The notes under the pieces are model-generated. The model did no database searches. It saw only the letters and a program-made list of their open reading frames with translations, and was not told where the DNA came from. The translations under genes were made by a program, and so were the position numbers. Below, piece after piece: positions 24,431-35,700 of a DNA stretch of 64,000 nucleotides (its first letter is position 1; each line of letters starts with the position of its first letter). Source of the stretch: Evansella sp. AB-P1 (GTDB lineage: Bacteria > Bacillota > Bacilli > Bacillales > Salisediminibacteriaceae); the NCBI RefSeq assembly GCF_029688925.1, contig NZ_JARUKY010000005.1:1-64000 (forward strand). Reading direction: 5' to 3'.

Positions 24431-26098
24431 TTAATCTGTAATTGCACCCTTTGAAGCAGAGGCTACCGAACGAGCATATTTAGCTAGAGTCCCTCTTAAA
24501 TTTTGTTCAGGAGCCGTCCAGTTTTTTGCTCTATCTTTAAATTCTTCTTCCGAAACATCGACAGTGAGTTCTTGTGTTTCACTATCGATTGTTATCATGT
24601 CCCCTTCTCTAATTAATGCAATAGGTCCGCCAGCTTGTGCTTCAGGTGAAATATGACCGACAACTAATCCATGAGTTCCACCAGAGAAACGACCATCGGT
24701 GATTAATCCAACCTTTTCTCCAAGTCCTTTCCCAACTACAATAGCGGTTATAGACAACATCTCTGCCATACCTGGGCCACCCTTTGGACCGACATACCTA
24801 ATTACAATAATATCCCCTGAATTAATTTCATTATTTAATACCGCATCTGTAGCCTCCTGCTCCGAATCAAATACACGGGCAGGTCCTGTTATTGATTTTA
24901 TTTTTAAGCCCGACATTTTCGCTACTGCCCCCTCTGGAGCAAGATTTCCCTTTAAGATAACTAGCGGTCCTGTTTTTCGCTTCGGATTTTCAAAGGAAAT
25001 AATGCCTTGTCCTTCTTTTAAATGAGGAACTTCGGCCAGGTTTTCTTCGATTGTCTTTCCTGTTACGGTCATACAATCTCCATGTAGCAGTCCTTTTTCT
25101 AATAATAGCTTCATCACTGCTGGTACACCACCGATTTCTGATAAATCCCCCATAACATAGCGTCCACTTGGTTTTAAATCGGCAATATGAGGAACATGTT
25201 GACGAATACGTTCAAAATCGTCTATGTCCAACGGAACATCAACAGTATGTGCAATTGCTAGTAAATGGAGTACCGCATTCGTGGAACCTCCAAGTGCCAT
25301 AACAACAGTAATAGCATTTTCGAATGCTTTCTTCGTCATAATATCTTTCGGAGTAATCCCTTTATTTAATAAATTCATTATCGCTTTTCCTGCCGCTTCA
25401 CAATCTTCTAGCTTTTCATTTGTTTCTGCTGGATTAGATGAACTTCCAGGTAAACTCATTCCCATCGCTTCAATCGCTGAAGCCATTGTATTTGCCGTAT
25501 ACATTCCTCCACAAGATCCAGCGCCAGGGCATGCATTACATTCAATTTTATGAAGACCATCTCGATCAATATCATCATTGTTATATTTTCCAACTGCTTC
25601 AAAAGCAGAAACAATATCAATATCCTTACCATCTATTTTTCCAGCACGGATTGTTCCACCGTACACGAAAACGGAAGGTACATTTAATCGTCCAATTGCA
25701 ATCATACAACCAGGCATATTTTTATCGCAACCGCCAATTGCTACTAGACCGTCATAATTTTGAGCTCCGATAACCGTTTCTATAGAATCAGCAATTACTT
25801 CTCGACTTGGTAGGGAAAAACGCATGCCTTCTGTTCCCATTGAGATTCCATCAGAAACAGTAATTGTATTAAATATAAATGGCGTTCCCCCTCCCTCTTT
25901 TGAACCTTTTTTTGCTTTTCTAGCTAATTCATCAATGTGCATATTACATGGTGTGACCTCACTCCACGTACTAGCAATTCCAACAAATGGCTTTTTGAAA
26001 TCTTCATCACTAATTCCCATTGCTCTAATCATTGCCCGGTTCGGGGCACGATTTACATCATTAAAAACACTACTACGTTTTTTTGCATTATTTTCCAT
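24431..26098 (-). CDS. ilvD: Dihydroxy-acid dehydratase
   Basis: A 555-residue Fe-S enzyme that dehydrates 2,3-dihydroxy-isovalerate and 2,3-dihydroxy-3-methylvalerate to the 2-oxoacid precursors of valine, leucine and isoleucine. Cluster-binding regions are visible as [10 protein letters not shown] and [18 protein letters not shown]. The length matches the family (about 555-560). The ATG at 26098 follows AGGAGAA. It is isolated from other ilv genes. There is no T-box in the ~137 bp upstream; only a hairpin there serves the preceding gene. Confidence 0.97.
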   Translation of the reverse strand: MENNAKKRSSVFNDVNRAPNRAMIRAMGISDEDFKKPFVGIASTWSEVTPCNMHIDELARKAKKGSKEGGGTPFIFNTITVSDGISMGTEGMRFSLPSREVIADSIETVIGAQNYDGLVAIGGCDKNMPGCMIAIGRLNVPSVFVYGGTIRAGKIDGKDIDIVSAFEAVGKYNNDDIDRDGLHKIECNACPGAGSCGGMYTANTMASAIEAMGMSLPGSSSNPAETNEKLEDCEAAGKAIMNLLNKGITPKDIMTKKAFENAITVVMALGGSTNAVLHLLAIAHTVDVPLDIDDFERIRQHVPHIADLKPSGRYVMGDLSEIGGVPAVMKLLLEKGLLHGDCMTVTGKTIEENLAEVPHLKEGQGIISFENPKRKTGPLVILKGNLAPEGAVAKMSGLKIKSITGPARVFDSEQEATDAVLNNEINSGDIIVIRYVGPKGGPGMAEMLSITAIVVGKGLGEKVGLITDGRFSGGTHGLVVGHISPEAQAGGPIALIREGDMITIDSETQELTVDVSEEEFKDRAKNWTAPEQNLRGTLAKYARSVASASKGAITD

Positions 26099-26171
26099 AA
26101 ACAGATTCTCCTATATTAAAAATTTTGTAATTAGTAGCCTAACCAGAATAAAGATTATTTTTCTTTATTTT

Positions 26172-26207
26172 CCTAAAAGGCCCATGAGAGACATCTCATC
26201 CTGGGGC
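26172..26207 (-). terminator. Terminator of the selO-like gene
   Basis: On the minus strand GCCC, bulge, ATGAGA pairs with TCTCAT and GGGC around a 4-nt loop, followed by CTTTT. It lies between the selO stop and ilvD. Confidence 0.6.
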
Positions 26208-26235
26208 AATCATTGTATTAAAAATACCTTCATGA

Positions 26236-27717
26236 TCAAGTGCCACAAAATGTTCGGTATGGACCTGCTGAAGGGTCTTGTGGTATGCAGTATTCTTCCT
26301 GTACTGCGGAATAGTTAAATGGGTCTGATAAAACATCAAGAAGTCGTTCCATCACGCTATAATCCCCTTGCTTTTCCGCTGCTTCCAGTGCTTCCTCTAC
26401 CCGGTGATTACGTGGGATAACCGCAGGGTTACTATTCTTCATCAAATCATTTGATGATTCATCCGATTCTTCCTGCCTTTTTCGTCGTCCCTGCCACTTT
26501 TCATACCATTCATTAAATTCTTTCGTTTTAAAAAGCTCCATCCCCTCTAGCTTGTTTAACGTCAATGCCCGGAATGTATTTGTGTAGTCAGCTTTGTTCT
26601 TTTCCATGAGTTGTAAGAGGTCTTCAATTAAAGCTTCATCCTCCTGCTCTTCATTGAAAATCCCTAGCTTTGCTCTCATTCCTTCAAGCCATTCCTTACG
26701 ATATAATTGAGAAAATTTAGATAAGGTTTCTTCTGCTATTTCAACAGCTTTTTCTTGGTCATCATGTATTAATGGTAAGAGGGTTTCTGCTAATCTTGCT
26801 AAATTCCATACACCGATTTTCGGTTGATTGCCATAGGCGTAACGGCCTTGACGATCGATGGAACTGAAGACCGTTGCAGGGTCATACGTATCCATAAATG
26901 CACAAGGACCATAATCAATCGTTTCTCCACTAATCGTCATATTGTCCGTATTCATTACTCCGTGAATAAAACCAACAAGCTGCCATTTTGCTATAAGCTG
27001 AGCCTGACGCTTTATTACTTCATTTAATAAAGAAAGATAACGATTTTCTTCTTCAACGATATCTACATTTGCAAAATGTCGATTTAGTGTATAGTCCGCT
27101 AGTGCTTTGAGGTCTTCCTTTTCACCACCTCCTGCAGCGAATTGAAATGTACCAACGCGTAAATGACTTGCAGCAACCCTAGTCAAAATAGCACCAGGTA
27201 ACTCCGTTTCACGGTAAACTGGTTCGCCAGTTATAACGACTGCTAAACTGCGATTTGTTGGAATTCCTAATGCGTGCATCGCTTCACTCATAATATGCTC
27301 CCTAAGCATAGGTCCTAAAGCAGCTCGACCGTCTCCTCCTCGGGAATAAGGAGTTCTTCCTGATCCCTTCAATTGGATATCGAACCGTTCTCCTTCTGGT
27401 GTAATTTGTTCTCCAAGAAGAATCGCACGTCCGTCCCCTAGCATCGTAAAGTGGCCAAATTGATGTCCTGCATAGGCTTGGGCTAGTGGATCAGAACCTT
27501 TTGGAGTTTTGTTACCTGCAAAGATTCTTACTCCTTCCTCACTTTTTAAGTATTCTACGTCCAACCCTAATTCTTCTGCCAACGATTCATTTAAAACGAT
27601 CAGTTCAGGTTCATCCACCGGGGTTGAGTCTAGCCTAGAATAAAACAATTCCGGTAGACGACCATAACTGTTATCTAAATTCCAACCTGCACTATTTACT
27701 TCTTGTTCTTTTGTCAT
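26236..27717 (-). CDS. selO: Protein adenylyltransferase SelO family (YdiU)
   Basis: A 493-residue pseudokinase-fold enzyme that transfers AMP from ATP to Ser, Thr or Tyr of target proteins; in Escherichia coli it links to redox stress. Visible family features are the N-terminal [13 protein letters not shown], the nucleotide loop region [26 protein letters not shown], the metal motif HGVMNTDNM, and DYGPCAFMD. The C-terminus ends in TFCGT: the position that is selenocysteine in animal SELENOO is Cys here, and the TGA that follows is a normal stop. The gene is transcribed alone. The ATG at 27717 follows AAGGGAG. Confidence 0.93.
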   Translation of the reverse strand: MTKEQEVNSAGWNLDNSYGRLPELFYSRLDSTPVDEPELIVLNESLAEELGLDVEYLKSEEGVRIFAGNKTPKGSDPLAQAYAGHQFGHFTMLGDGRAILLGEQITPEGERFDIQLKGSGRTPYSRGGDGRAALGPMLREHIMSEAMHALGIPTNRSLAVVITGEPVYRETELPGAILTRVAASHLRVGTFQFAAGGGEKEDLKALADYTLNRHFANVDIVEEENRYLSLLNEVIKRQAQLIAKWQLVGFIHGVMNTDNMTISGETIDYGPCAFMDTYDPATVFSSIDRQGRYAYGNQPKIGVWNLARLAETLLPLIHDDQEKAVEIAEETLSKFSQLYRKEWLEGMRAKLGIFNEEQEDEALIEDLLQLMEKNKADYTNTFRALTLNKLEGMELFKTKEFNEWYEKWQGRRKRQEESDESSNDLMKNSNPAVIPRNHRVEEALEAAEKQGDYSVMERLLDVLSDPFNYSAVQEEYCIPQDPSAGPYRTFCGT

Positions 27718-27825
27718 TGTACTCCCTTTCCTTCTTCCGCTTTTTTATTTCTCTCTAGTTTTTGGATTCTGTACATGAATTATGCTTCGGAAGTTAATTT
27801 CAGGCTATACCCACAAAAACAAAAA

Positions 27826-27865
27826 AGAGTATAGATCTAGTTAGACCTTATACCCTTTTTTGTAT
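27826..27865 (-). terminator. Terminator of the nir operon
   Basis: On the minus strand AAAGGGTATA and TATACTCTTTTTT form a hairpin with internal mismatches, followed by a run of T. It lies directly after nirD. Confidence 0.65.
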
Positions 27866-27878
27866 ATTTTACACTTAT

Positions 27879-28205
27879 TTAATTTATTTCTATAAAAACA
27901 GTATCTTTCATTATTTCTACATGATACGTTTTTACACATCCTATGTCTGGTGCTTGCACCTGTCCATCATTCATATTAATTTTCCAATCGTGAAGGGGAC
28001 AAAAGACATGCTCACCACTTACGATCCCCTCAGATAAAGGGCCTCCTTTATGAGGACAACGATTTAGTATTGCCTTAATAATTCCATCATTTTGCTTAAA
28101 TAAAGCTATTTCTTTTCCAGCAATATTCACCCTTTGCCCTACTCCAACAGCTAAATCTGATACTTTAGCTACTTTTATCCTATTGATCGTACTAACTTTA
28201 CTCAT
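27879..28205 (-). CDS. nirD: Nitrite reductase (NADH) small subunit, Rieske-type
   Basis: A 108-residue single-domain Rieske protein. The [2Fe-2S] ligands are Cys50-x-His52 (RCPHKGG) and Cys69-xx-His72 (CPLHDW). It partners NirB in assimilatory or ammonifying NADH-dependent reduction of nitrite to ammonium in the cytosol. It starts 17 bp after the nirB stop, with a GGGGAGAG ribosome binding site, and ends the three-gene operon nirC-nirB-nirD. Confidence 0.95.
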   Translation of the reverse strand: MSKVSTINRIKVAKVSDLAVGVGQRVNIAGKEIALFKQNDGIIKAILNRCPHKGGPLSEGIVSGEHVFCPLHDWKINMNDGQVQAPDIGCVKTYHVEIMKDTVFIEIN

Positions 28206-28222
28206 GATTTTCTCTCCCCTCC

Positions 28223-30646
28223 CTATGACAACACTTCTACTTTTTTCTTTTTAAATTCTTGCTGTAATTCTTCGTTTTCCACAATTTCCTTCCAAGGATC
28301 TTTTCCTGTTGAAAGAGCTACTTCCATTCTTTCAATTAATCCTTGACGCCCTGCTTCATCTTCAAGTACTACTTGCTTCATATGATCTAAGCCGACCCGT
28401 TCCACAAAGTGAGAAGTTCGTTCTAAATACCTCGCATTTTCCCTGTAATATTGCATGAATGCACTGATTGTATCAATAATTTCTTCCTTCGTTTTCACTT
28501 TACAGAATAGGTCTCCGCCACGAAGGTCAACACCACCATTTCCACCAACATAAAGTTCCCAACCACCATCTACTCCAACAACACCGAAGTCTTTGATACC
28601 TGACTCCGCACAGTTACGTGGACAAGCGGATACAGCCATTTTTACTTTATGAGGAGTATTAATGTACTCAAACTTTTTCTCGAGCTCAATACCAAGACCA
28701 ATGGAATCCTGTGTACCAAATCGACAGAACGATTCACCTACACATGTTTTTACGGTACGAAGGGCTTTCGCGTAGGCAGAGCCAGACCTCATCCCTAGGT
28801 CACTCCATACATTTGGTAAGTCTTCCTTTTCTACTCCAAATAAATCTATTCGTTGTCCTCCTGTTACTTTTAATAGAGGAACACTGTATTTTTCCGCTAC
28901 ATCGGCAATCTTTCTTAATTGATCTGCATTTGTGACACCACCATACATGCGAGGCACCACTGTAAATGTACCATTATGATTGATATTTGCATGTGCACGT
29001 TCGTTAATGAAACGTGATGTTGGATCGTCTTCATTTTTGATTGGATCCACCATTTTTAAGTAGTAGTTGATTGCCGGACGACATTTAGAACAACCTTCAT
29101 CGGATTCCCACCCGAGAACATTCATCACTTCACGAGGGTATGTCAGTCCTAATTCGCGAATTTCAGCTACAACTTCCTCGTGAGTTAATGTTGTACAGCT
29201 ACACATTGGTTCTGGTGTATTCCCTATATCAACACCAGCAGTCACTGATAAAAGATCAGCAATGAGTGGTTTACAACCACCACAGGAACGGCCTGCTGTC
29301 ATACATTGCTTCACTTCCTCAACTGATGTAAGACCTTGTTCCGTAATGGCTGAGCAAATGGCACCTTTTGTTACACCATTACAATCACAAATATTATCCT
29401 CATCCGCCATCGCTACAACTGGACTCACTTTCGCTTCTCCACTTTCAGAAGGTAACAATGCCGCTTTACTCATACCAGAAATATCTTCATCATTTTTTAT
29501 CATGCTTAGTAAGCGAGTAGAATCAGATGTGTCACCAAATAGTAACGCACCAATAATCTTGTTATCTCGAATAACTACTTTTTTATAAATATTTTCGAAT
29601 TCATCATGAATACGTATTGCTTTCGTATCTTTACCATCTTGGAATTGACCAGCAGAAAACACATCCACACCAGATACTTTTAATTTTGTATACACCACTG
29701 ACCCTTCATAGCTATGTTCGAGTGTTCCTTTATCCGAACAAAGATTTGCTGCTAAGACTTTTCCTTGTTCATATAGAGGCGCAACAAGACCATAGGCGAT
29801 TCCTCTGTGCTGTGCACATTCCCCAACAGCATAAACATTTGGAGCACTTGTATGCATATAATCATCTACTACAATAGCTCTTTCCGTTGTTAAACCAGCA
29901 TCTTGAGCTAATGCCACATTTGGTTTTATTCCAACTGCCATGACAACGAGATCCGTCTCTAAGCTAGAACCATCATTAAATTCGATTCCTTGCACCCGTT
30001 TTCTACCAGTTATCTTTTTTGTATTTTTGTTTAAATGGAACTTCATCCCTTGTTTTTCTAATTCCTCTTGTAGCATTTTCCCGCCTTGCTCATCTAATTG
30101 TCTCTCCATTAGAACATTAGATATATGCACTACATCAACTTTCATATTTAAATTGAGTAAGCCTCGAGCAGCTTCCAAACCTAGTAAACCACCACCGATA
30201 ACAACTGCACTTTTATATCTTTTTGAAGTTTCGATCATTGTTTCACAGTCTTTAATATTTCGAAAAGCAATAACACCTTCCTTGTCAGCCCCTGGTAATG
30301 GAAGCATATAAGCATCGGAACCAGTCGCAAAAATTAATTTATCGTACGATCGTTCTACTCCGTTTTTACTTTTAACTATTTGTCTTTCTGTATCAACGTT
30401 TGTTACTGGGTCACCCACTAATAGTTCAATATTATTTTCTTCATACCATTGATATTCATTTAGAACGATATCATCTACTGTAGAATCTCCTTGCAATACA
30501 GAAGATAACATGATTCTATTGTAATTTGGATGAGGTTCTTCACCAAATACCGTTATATCAAAACGATTCGCATCATTTTTCAAAATTTCTTCAATCGTTC
30601 TAATCCCTGCCATCCCATTACCTATAAGTACGAGTTTTTGTTTCAT
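28223..30646 (-). CDS. nirB: Nitrite reductase (NADH) large subunit
   Basis: An 807-residue enzyme reducing nitrite to ammonium with six electrons. Order: FAD/NAD(P)H-binding oxidoreductase domain (GNGMAGIRTIEEI at the N-terminus and VVIGGGLLGLEAARGL for NADH), a BFD-like [2Fe-2S] region (CDCNGVTKGAIC and CGGCKP), then the nitrite/sulfite reductase domain with siroheme/[4Fe-4S] cysteines in CVGESFCRFG and ACPRNCAESG. The length is normal for NirB. It lies between nirC and nirD. No nasA, uroporphyrin methyltransferase (nasF) or nitrate reductase gene is in the window, so nitrite probably comes from outside or from a distant nar/nas locus. Confidence 0.97.
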   Translation of the reverse strand: MKQKLVLIGNGMAGIRTIEEILKNDANRFDITVFGEEPHPNYNRIMLSSVLQGDSTVDDIVLNEYQWYEENNIELLVGDPVTNVDTERQIVKSKNGVERSYDKLIFATGSDAYMLPLPGADKEGVIAFRNIKDCETMIETSKRYKSAVVIGGGLLGLEAARGLLNLNMKVDVVHISNVLMERQLDEQGGKMLQEELEKQGMKFHLNKNTKKITGRKRVQGIEFNDGSSLETDLVVMAVGIKPNVALAQDAGLTTERAIVVDDYMHTSAPNVYAVGECAQHRGIAYGLVAPLYEQGKVLAANLCSDKGTLEHSYEGSVVYTKLKVSGVDVFSAGQFQDGKDTKAIRIHDEFENIYKKVVIRDNKIIGALLFGDTSDSTRLLSMIKNDEDISGMSKAALLPSESGEAKVSPVVAMADEDNICDCNGVTKGAICSAITEQGLTSVEEVKQCMTAGRSCGGCKPLIADLLSVTAGVDIGNTPEPMCSCTTLTHEEVVAEIRELGLTYPREVMNVLGWESDEGCSKCRPAINYYLKMVDPIKNEDDPTSRFINERAHANINHNGTFTVVPRMYGGVTNADQLRKIADVAEKYSVPLLKVTGGQRIDLFGVEKEDLPNVWSDLGMRSGSAYAKALRTVKTCVGESFCRFGTQDSIGLGIELEKKFEYINTPHKVKMAVSACPRNCAESGIKDFGVVGVDGGWELYVGGNGGVDLRGGDLFCKVKTKEEIIDTISAFMQYYRENARYLERTSHFVERVGLDHMKQVVLEDEAGRQGLIERMEVALSTGKDPWKEIVENEELQQEFKKKKVEVLS

Positions 30647-30674
30647 TGTTTACCTCTCCCTACAAAATATTTAT

Positions 30675-31508
30675 CTATTTAGCTGATGCAATAGACTTTC
30701 TAACTGCTAGTGACGGTTTCATTTGCCCTTCTTCCTTCTTTTTATGTGGACTAATAAACCAGTACAAGCAACCTAGGAAAAGGATTCCGCCTACCATATT
30801 TCCTAATGTAACTGGAATTAGATTATTAAAATAACCTGTAAATGTAATCGTTTCTGGACTAGGGTGAATCAAAGCCAGCCCTAAAATTGCCATATTCGCA
30901 ATACTATGTTCATAACCAGAAACCACAAAGGTTAACAATATCCAAAGAATAATCATAATTTTTGCTGCATCATTTTTCGTACGTAAACAACACCAAATAG
31001 CTAAACATACTAGCCAGTTACATAAAATCCCTCGAAAAAATAACTCAGATACACTTAAGCCCATTTTGTTTGCTGCTGTTACCATCAGGAAATGATCACT
31101 TCCTATATTAGAGAAAATGCCTGAGAAAAAAATTAATAGACAAAATAATGTCGCACCTAATAAATTTCCTATGTAACACCAAAACCAATTAACTATTGTG
31201 TCTCTCCATGTTGTGGCACCAGACAATGTACTCACAGTAAGAATCATGTTGTTACCTGTAAATAGTTCTGCCCCAGCAAATATAATAAGGACTAAGGCTA
31301 TCCCAAAAGATAATCCAACTAATAAAGAAGCTATTGGCGAGGATAATGTAGTAAATAATCCTCCAAGAGTAAAGCTTAGAACAACAGCTAATCCTACATA
31401 TGCCCCTGCTAACGATGCAGATGCGAGAAATCTCCCTTTACTATTATTTAATAGATTAACTTTTGCTATCCCCATATTCGTCAAGGTTTCCATCGTGTCT
31501 TTGTACAT
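30675..31508 (-). CDS. nirC: Formate/nitrite transporter family protein (nitrite channel)
   Basis: A 277-residue membrane channel of the FNT family with six expected membrane segments. Family features include GAELFTGNNMILTVS in the third segment, the NWFWCYIGNLLGA region, NWLVCLAIW and SGYEHSIANM. Being first in the operon with nirB and nirD argues for nitrite import over formate. The ATG at 31508 lies 8 nt after GGAGG. The imperfect palindrome TACTATGTTAATAGTA (31602-31617) lies ~100 bp upstream and may be regulatory; no clear FNR box was found. Confidence 0.9.
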   Translation of the reverse strand: MYKDTMETLTNMGIAKVNLLNNSKGRFLASASLAGAYVGLAVVLSFTLGGLFTTLSSPIASLLVGLSFGIALVLIIFAGAELFTGNNMILTVSTLSGATTWRDTIVNWFWCYIGNLLGATLFCLLIFFSGIFSNIGSDHFLMVTAANKMGLSVSELFFRGILCNWLVCLAIWCCLRTKNDAAKIMIILWILLTFVVSGYEHSIANMAILGLALIHPSPETITFTGYFNNLIPVTLGNMVGGILFLGCLYWFISPHKKKEEGQMKPSLAVRKSIASAK

Positions 31509-32137
31509 GAACTTCTGCCTCCAAATACCTTCTGTTTTTTTAAAGTATTACGAAAAGTAATTAATTATTTTAAAATTTAAACACTTCAATATTAAGTTAA
31601 TTACTATGTTAATAGTATTTTTCTTCGTTGTGTTAGATCATGTCATTTTTTCTTACATACTATTTATCTAATAGTATTAATGATCCGAATTCTATTAATG
31701 AAGAAAATTGTTTATATTGCACAATAAGAAAGCCTCCCCTCTAAAATAGCGAGAATGGCTTTCCTTCCTTTAATCAATAAATGAAAACGATAATGTTTCA
31801 TCCAAGGATAAAATCAATCCTTCAACAGATTTTTTGTTGCTATAAGATCATTGATATTAATTACTTATAACCAATGACTAGTAACTAGTATTTCTACCCA
31901 AAAAGGTTATGATGGATAAGCGTGAATATCACAATATAACCGCCCCTTCCCCATCTAATTCCCATTACACATTCTTGACTCTACTATAGGTCTGACCTTC
32001 CAATTATTTTCTGTGAATTCTTATTACAATTCAAATAAAATAAATATCTACTGTAATTTTTATATTTACTGTAAAATAAATTTATTAACTTAATTTTATT
32101 ATTTTCTACTTTTCACAATACTTATGGGGGGAACAAA
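31509..32137. other. Intergenic region between nirC and the ankyrin locus
   Basis: These 630 bp hold two divergent promoters but no gene. The imperfect palindrome at 31602-31617 lies near nirC. GAAAGCC (31728-31734) and GGCTTTC (31757-31763) form a hairpin with an inner CTC/GAG pairing, perhaps a free-standing terminator. The last 100 bp before 32138 are extremely AT-rich, as expected for a promoter. Confidence 0.4.
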
Positions 32138-32722
32138 ATGAGTTTAATAGACTTAACCTATCCACAAGCAAGTCTTTCAGAAATGTTAAAAGGTTCTTCA
32201 TTACCATTAGATGGTTCCATTGCTATACCTTGGGTTGGTGATCAACTACTTATTAAAGATAAAACCGGAAATGCTATGGGGTTTGCTTTTGAAAATCAGA
32301 TTGGTGGCATAAATATTACAGACCAACATATGGGAACGGAGGCCGTCACGACTGCAAATAGTATGGGTGGCCAATCCATTATGGATCAAACCTTTAATCA
32401 GCAGGCCTTTACAGTTGGTAATCCCTTTGGTGGTGCAAACTTGTATAATAGTAATTTTGGCCTAGAAGCGATTTCCTTTCAAGCACCACAAGGACATACA
32501 ATGTATTCAAATGATATGGAAGTATTAGGAATTACAGAAAAATTCCAAAACTCTCTTCATTTTTCTTTTCCTAATTTCCCAGTAGCTGCACCTTCATTTC
32601 ACTCATTAAACGATTATGCAACTACGAACTTTGCTGGACACAGCGATTCAATCTCATTTCTTACAGATTCTTTCCAATACAGCTTTATGGATGAAGGGCT
32701 AGGAATTTTTGATTGGTTATAA
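32138..32722 (+). CDS. Protein with 21-residue tandem repeats, first gene of the ankyrin locus
   Basis: A 194-residue protein I do not recognise. It has no signal peptide, membrane segment or Cys. Residues 53-115 consist of three exact-length 21-residue repeats (53-73, 74-94, 95-115) of the form N-x-hydrophobic-G-G-x-N/S-I/L-x-D/N-x-x-M/F-x-x-Q/E-A-hydrophobic-T/S. Weaker copies lie on either side (32-52, 116-136). The regular Gly-Gly turn and alternating hydrophobic positions suggest a stacked beta structure. The C-terminal 60 residues are aromatic (Phe, Tyr, His). The start follows a GGGGGGAA ribosome binding site. It ends 27 bp before the ankyrin gene and is surely in the same operon. Confidence 0.7.
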   Translation: MSLIDLTYPQASLSEMLKGSSLPLDGSIAIPWVGDQLLIKDKTGNAMGFAFENQIGGINITDQHMGTEAVTTANSMGGQSIMDQTFNQQAFTVGNPFGGANLYNSNFGLEAISFQAPQGHTMYSNDMEVLGITEKFQNSLHFSFPNFPVAAPSFHSLNDYATTNFAGHSDSISFLTDSFQYSFMDEGLGIFDWL

Positions 32723-32749
32723 TAACAGACAACGATAGGAGCAGACAAC

Positions 32750-35700
32750 ATGACTCAAGATTGGAAGAATCATTCTCATTTGCGGGATTTACCGAAACAA
32801 ATCCAAGATATTCATGATGCTATTAGTACGAATTTTAAATATAATGCTTCTTTTGGCATTTTAAAGTTTTTACAAAGAAAAAATAATGAAGAAGTAGCAC
32901 GCTTGGAAAAGTCTATTGAAGAAAATGTTATCTTGAAGTTAAATGATGTATTATCAAGACTCCACGATGAAGAGACCTCAAAGTCTGAACGAAATGGCCT
33001 CATGAAGGAATATTTTAGACTTATTCATCCGAAAACATTTGTTTCTCATTTAAACACTGGACTAGATGTAACTGAATTAAAAAAAGAGTATCATACCTTT
33101 CATACTAGTATGACAGAAAATTCATCTTTCCCTAGTCTTTTTACACGATACAAAGCAGCTAATGAAATATTCAATATTTATCAAGGATTATTGTATGAAA
33201 AAACGAAGGATACACTTAGAAATCTTCAGCTTCATGCAGAGCAAATGAACAGCCATTTTGTCCTACTTGAAGATCTAGGAAAGAAAAGAGGAGACAAACA
33301 GCTATTTCAGCTTGGGGCAGGATTACTTGGCTCCTTTGCAGCTGGCCCTTTAGGAGGTCTTGTTTCAAGAAACATCATTAAATCTTTTTCTAACGATGAA
33401 GCATATATTAACCATTCTTTAAATGAAGTATCTAAATCGTGGAATAAGGTTATCAATGCTTACAGAAAGCTTTTGCAGGAGCTCCGAGACTGCTATGAAG
33501 CTATCAACTCTTCCCTTTATGGTGGATTCCTTCTAAAAGTGCAAGAGGATTTAAAAAGCTTAGGATATGAGATAAGATACTTTGATGCGTTTAAAGGAAG
33601 CCTCTCTATAGGTGTAATAGATTCTGAGGAGAAACGAATTAAAAGTTGGATGGAAGATAATCGACAAGCACTTGCATTTGCACTACAACAGGAAAATTTT
33701 TTAATTGGAGATCAGCTTTTAACAGGCCTTCAGCAATATCTTGCTGCTAACGAAGCAATTAACAGCATGGAAATTGATGGCTACACAGTTAAAGAACTGG
33801 TGCAGCAAATGAGATATAACTTTTTAGTTCACTATATTGAACTAAATTTTTGGAAGGAAAGAAAGTACGAAGAGTCCCTACGTTATTATTTAAAGCTATT
33901 AAAGGAAATTCCTCAAGTAAATGTGGACAATGAAACCTTTGTTGAAGGCTTGACCATCCCCAAGCTACATACTATCTTTTTACGAATGATTCATTGTTCC
34001 GAACAGATAAAATCTACTAAAGCTAACGAAATATATAAAGCATTTTTCCATTATTATCAATTGAATAAGAATAATCAATCACTTTCCATTCAAATTGCCA
34101 AAAACTACGAACTGTTTAAAAATTTAGTAAAGATAGAAGAAAAAATAGAAAATAATGTACAGGAGAAATGCTACGACGAAATGATACAAGCATATTCAAC
34201 GTTACTTTCTGACCAAGATTTAAAAAAAGATTCATTTTTGAATTATTTAGTTAGACAAAGACGAATAAAAAAGTTAAAGCTAGATCCTATTGCCACGCTA
34301 TACCAACGATATAGAGAAAAATCGTATAAACATTTCTATTTGCGTTTTCGTTATGCACTTCCAATTTTACTATTATTGTTTATTAGCTGGAATGGTATGA
34401 CTTTTGCCTATGCTGGTAAGCTAGCACCAGGAATTGACTCTATTTATTTTAATCATATTGAAAATAAATGGGTAAATTCGAACATAGAAAATAGTTCCTT
34501 AAAGAAGGCCCTTGATCGCCAAGATTATAAACGAGTGAAATTTCTTCTATCCATAGGTGCTGATATAAATATGGAAGGGAGTAACGGGAAAACAGTATTG
34601 GCAAATGCTATCGAAGATGATCAGTCATTGACATTCATTGAAGAACTGTTAATCATGTATAATGCAAATCCAAATGTTATTTCTGATAATAGACCTCTCC
34701 TCTTTACTGCCATTGATTTAGAAAGTGAAGAATTAGTAGAAACATTAATTCAGTTTGGAGCAGATAGCACATTAACGAGTGAGGAAGGTATGAATGCTAT
34801 TGACTATGTACTCATACAACCATATGAAAATATTCATACAAGAATAATGCCCTTGCTACTACAAGGTGCTAGTGTAAAGAATGATTTTCAGTTAAGGTCA
34901 GAGTATTTACTTTGGTCCATAATAACGGAAGACGTAACGAATTTAGAGTTAATGCTACAAATGAATGGGGATGCGAATGGCACAGTTAGTGGACGACCAC
35001 TTTTGTTCCATGCAATTGAACGAGGGGCTTTGTTTCCCCTTGTAGAAACTCTTTTAACACATCATGCTGATCCAAATATACCTAGTGATCAAGGGGAAAA
35101 TTTACTTAGCTATACCATGCTACAGGATATTGACGTATACCACACCATACAATTGTTGCTAGACTATGGGGCAGACGCAAATGGACCAGACTTTAATGGA
35201 AGTACACCTATCATGTTTGCTGGTATACATGGAACTACCTCACTCGTTTCACTTTTACTCTCTGAAGGAGCTGATCCTGACATAGTAGATAAAAATGGTA
35301 AAACTGCTGTCATGTATGCAGCTGAAAGAGGTAGCGATTCTGTCTTCGGAAAATTATTATCGGTATCTAATATGAATAGAGATCTATTAGAAAACTGGCT
35401 TATTGATTCGGTTAGTTCTAGAAATCAAGTTCGCACAAAGGCACTTTTATCTGAAAATGTAGATCCTAATACAATTGACATAAACGGTAATCAAGCTTTA
35501 TTACTCGCAGTAATGAATCAGGACTATGGGATTGTACAATCCTTAATTACTGCAGGTGCAGACCCGAACGCGATGAATAGAGATCTCGTTACTCCATTAG
35601 AATATGCAAGAGACCATCGGTTTACTGATATTGTAGAATTACTAATGAATTACGGTGGGAATTTTAAAGCTGTGGCATTAAATCAGCTTATAGGTTACTG

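Noticed and set aside
26099-26235. T-box or leader attenuator before ilvD
   Set aside because: The gap is too short, and the only hairpin is explained as the terminator of the preceding gene.
26236-26260. Possible selenocysteine at the TGA ending the SelO-family gene
   Set aside because: The selenocysteine position of animal SELENOO is Cys here (CGT end), and the TGA lies at the normal C-terminus, so it is an ordinary stop.
31509-31640. FNR box upstream of the nir operon
   Set aside because: No TGTGA-N6-TCACA-like site was found; only an imperfect TACTATGTTAATAGTA repeat that fits no regulator I can name.
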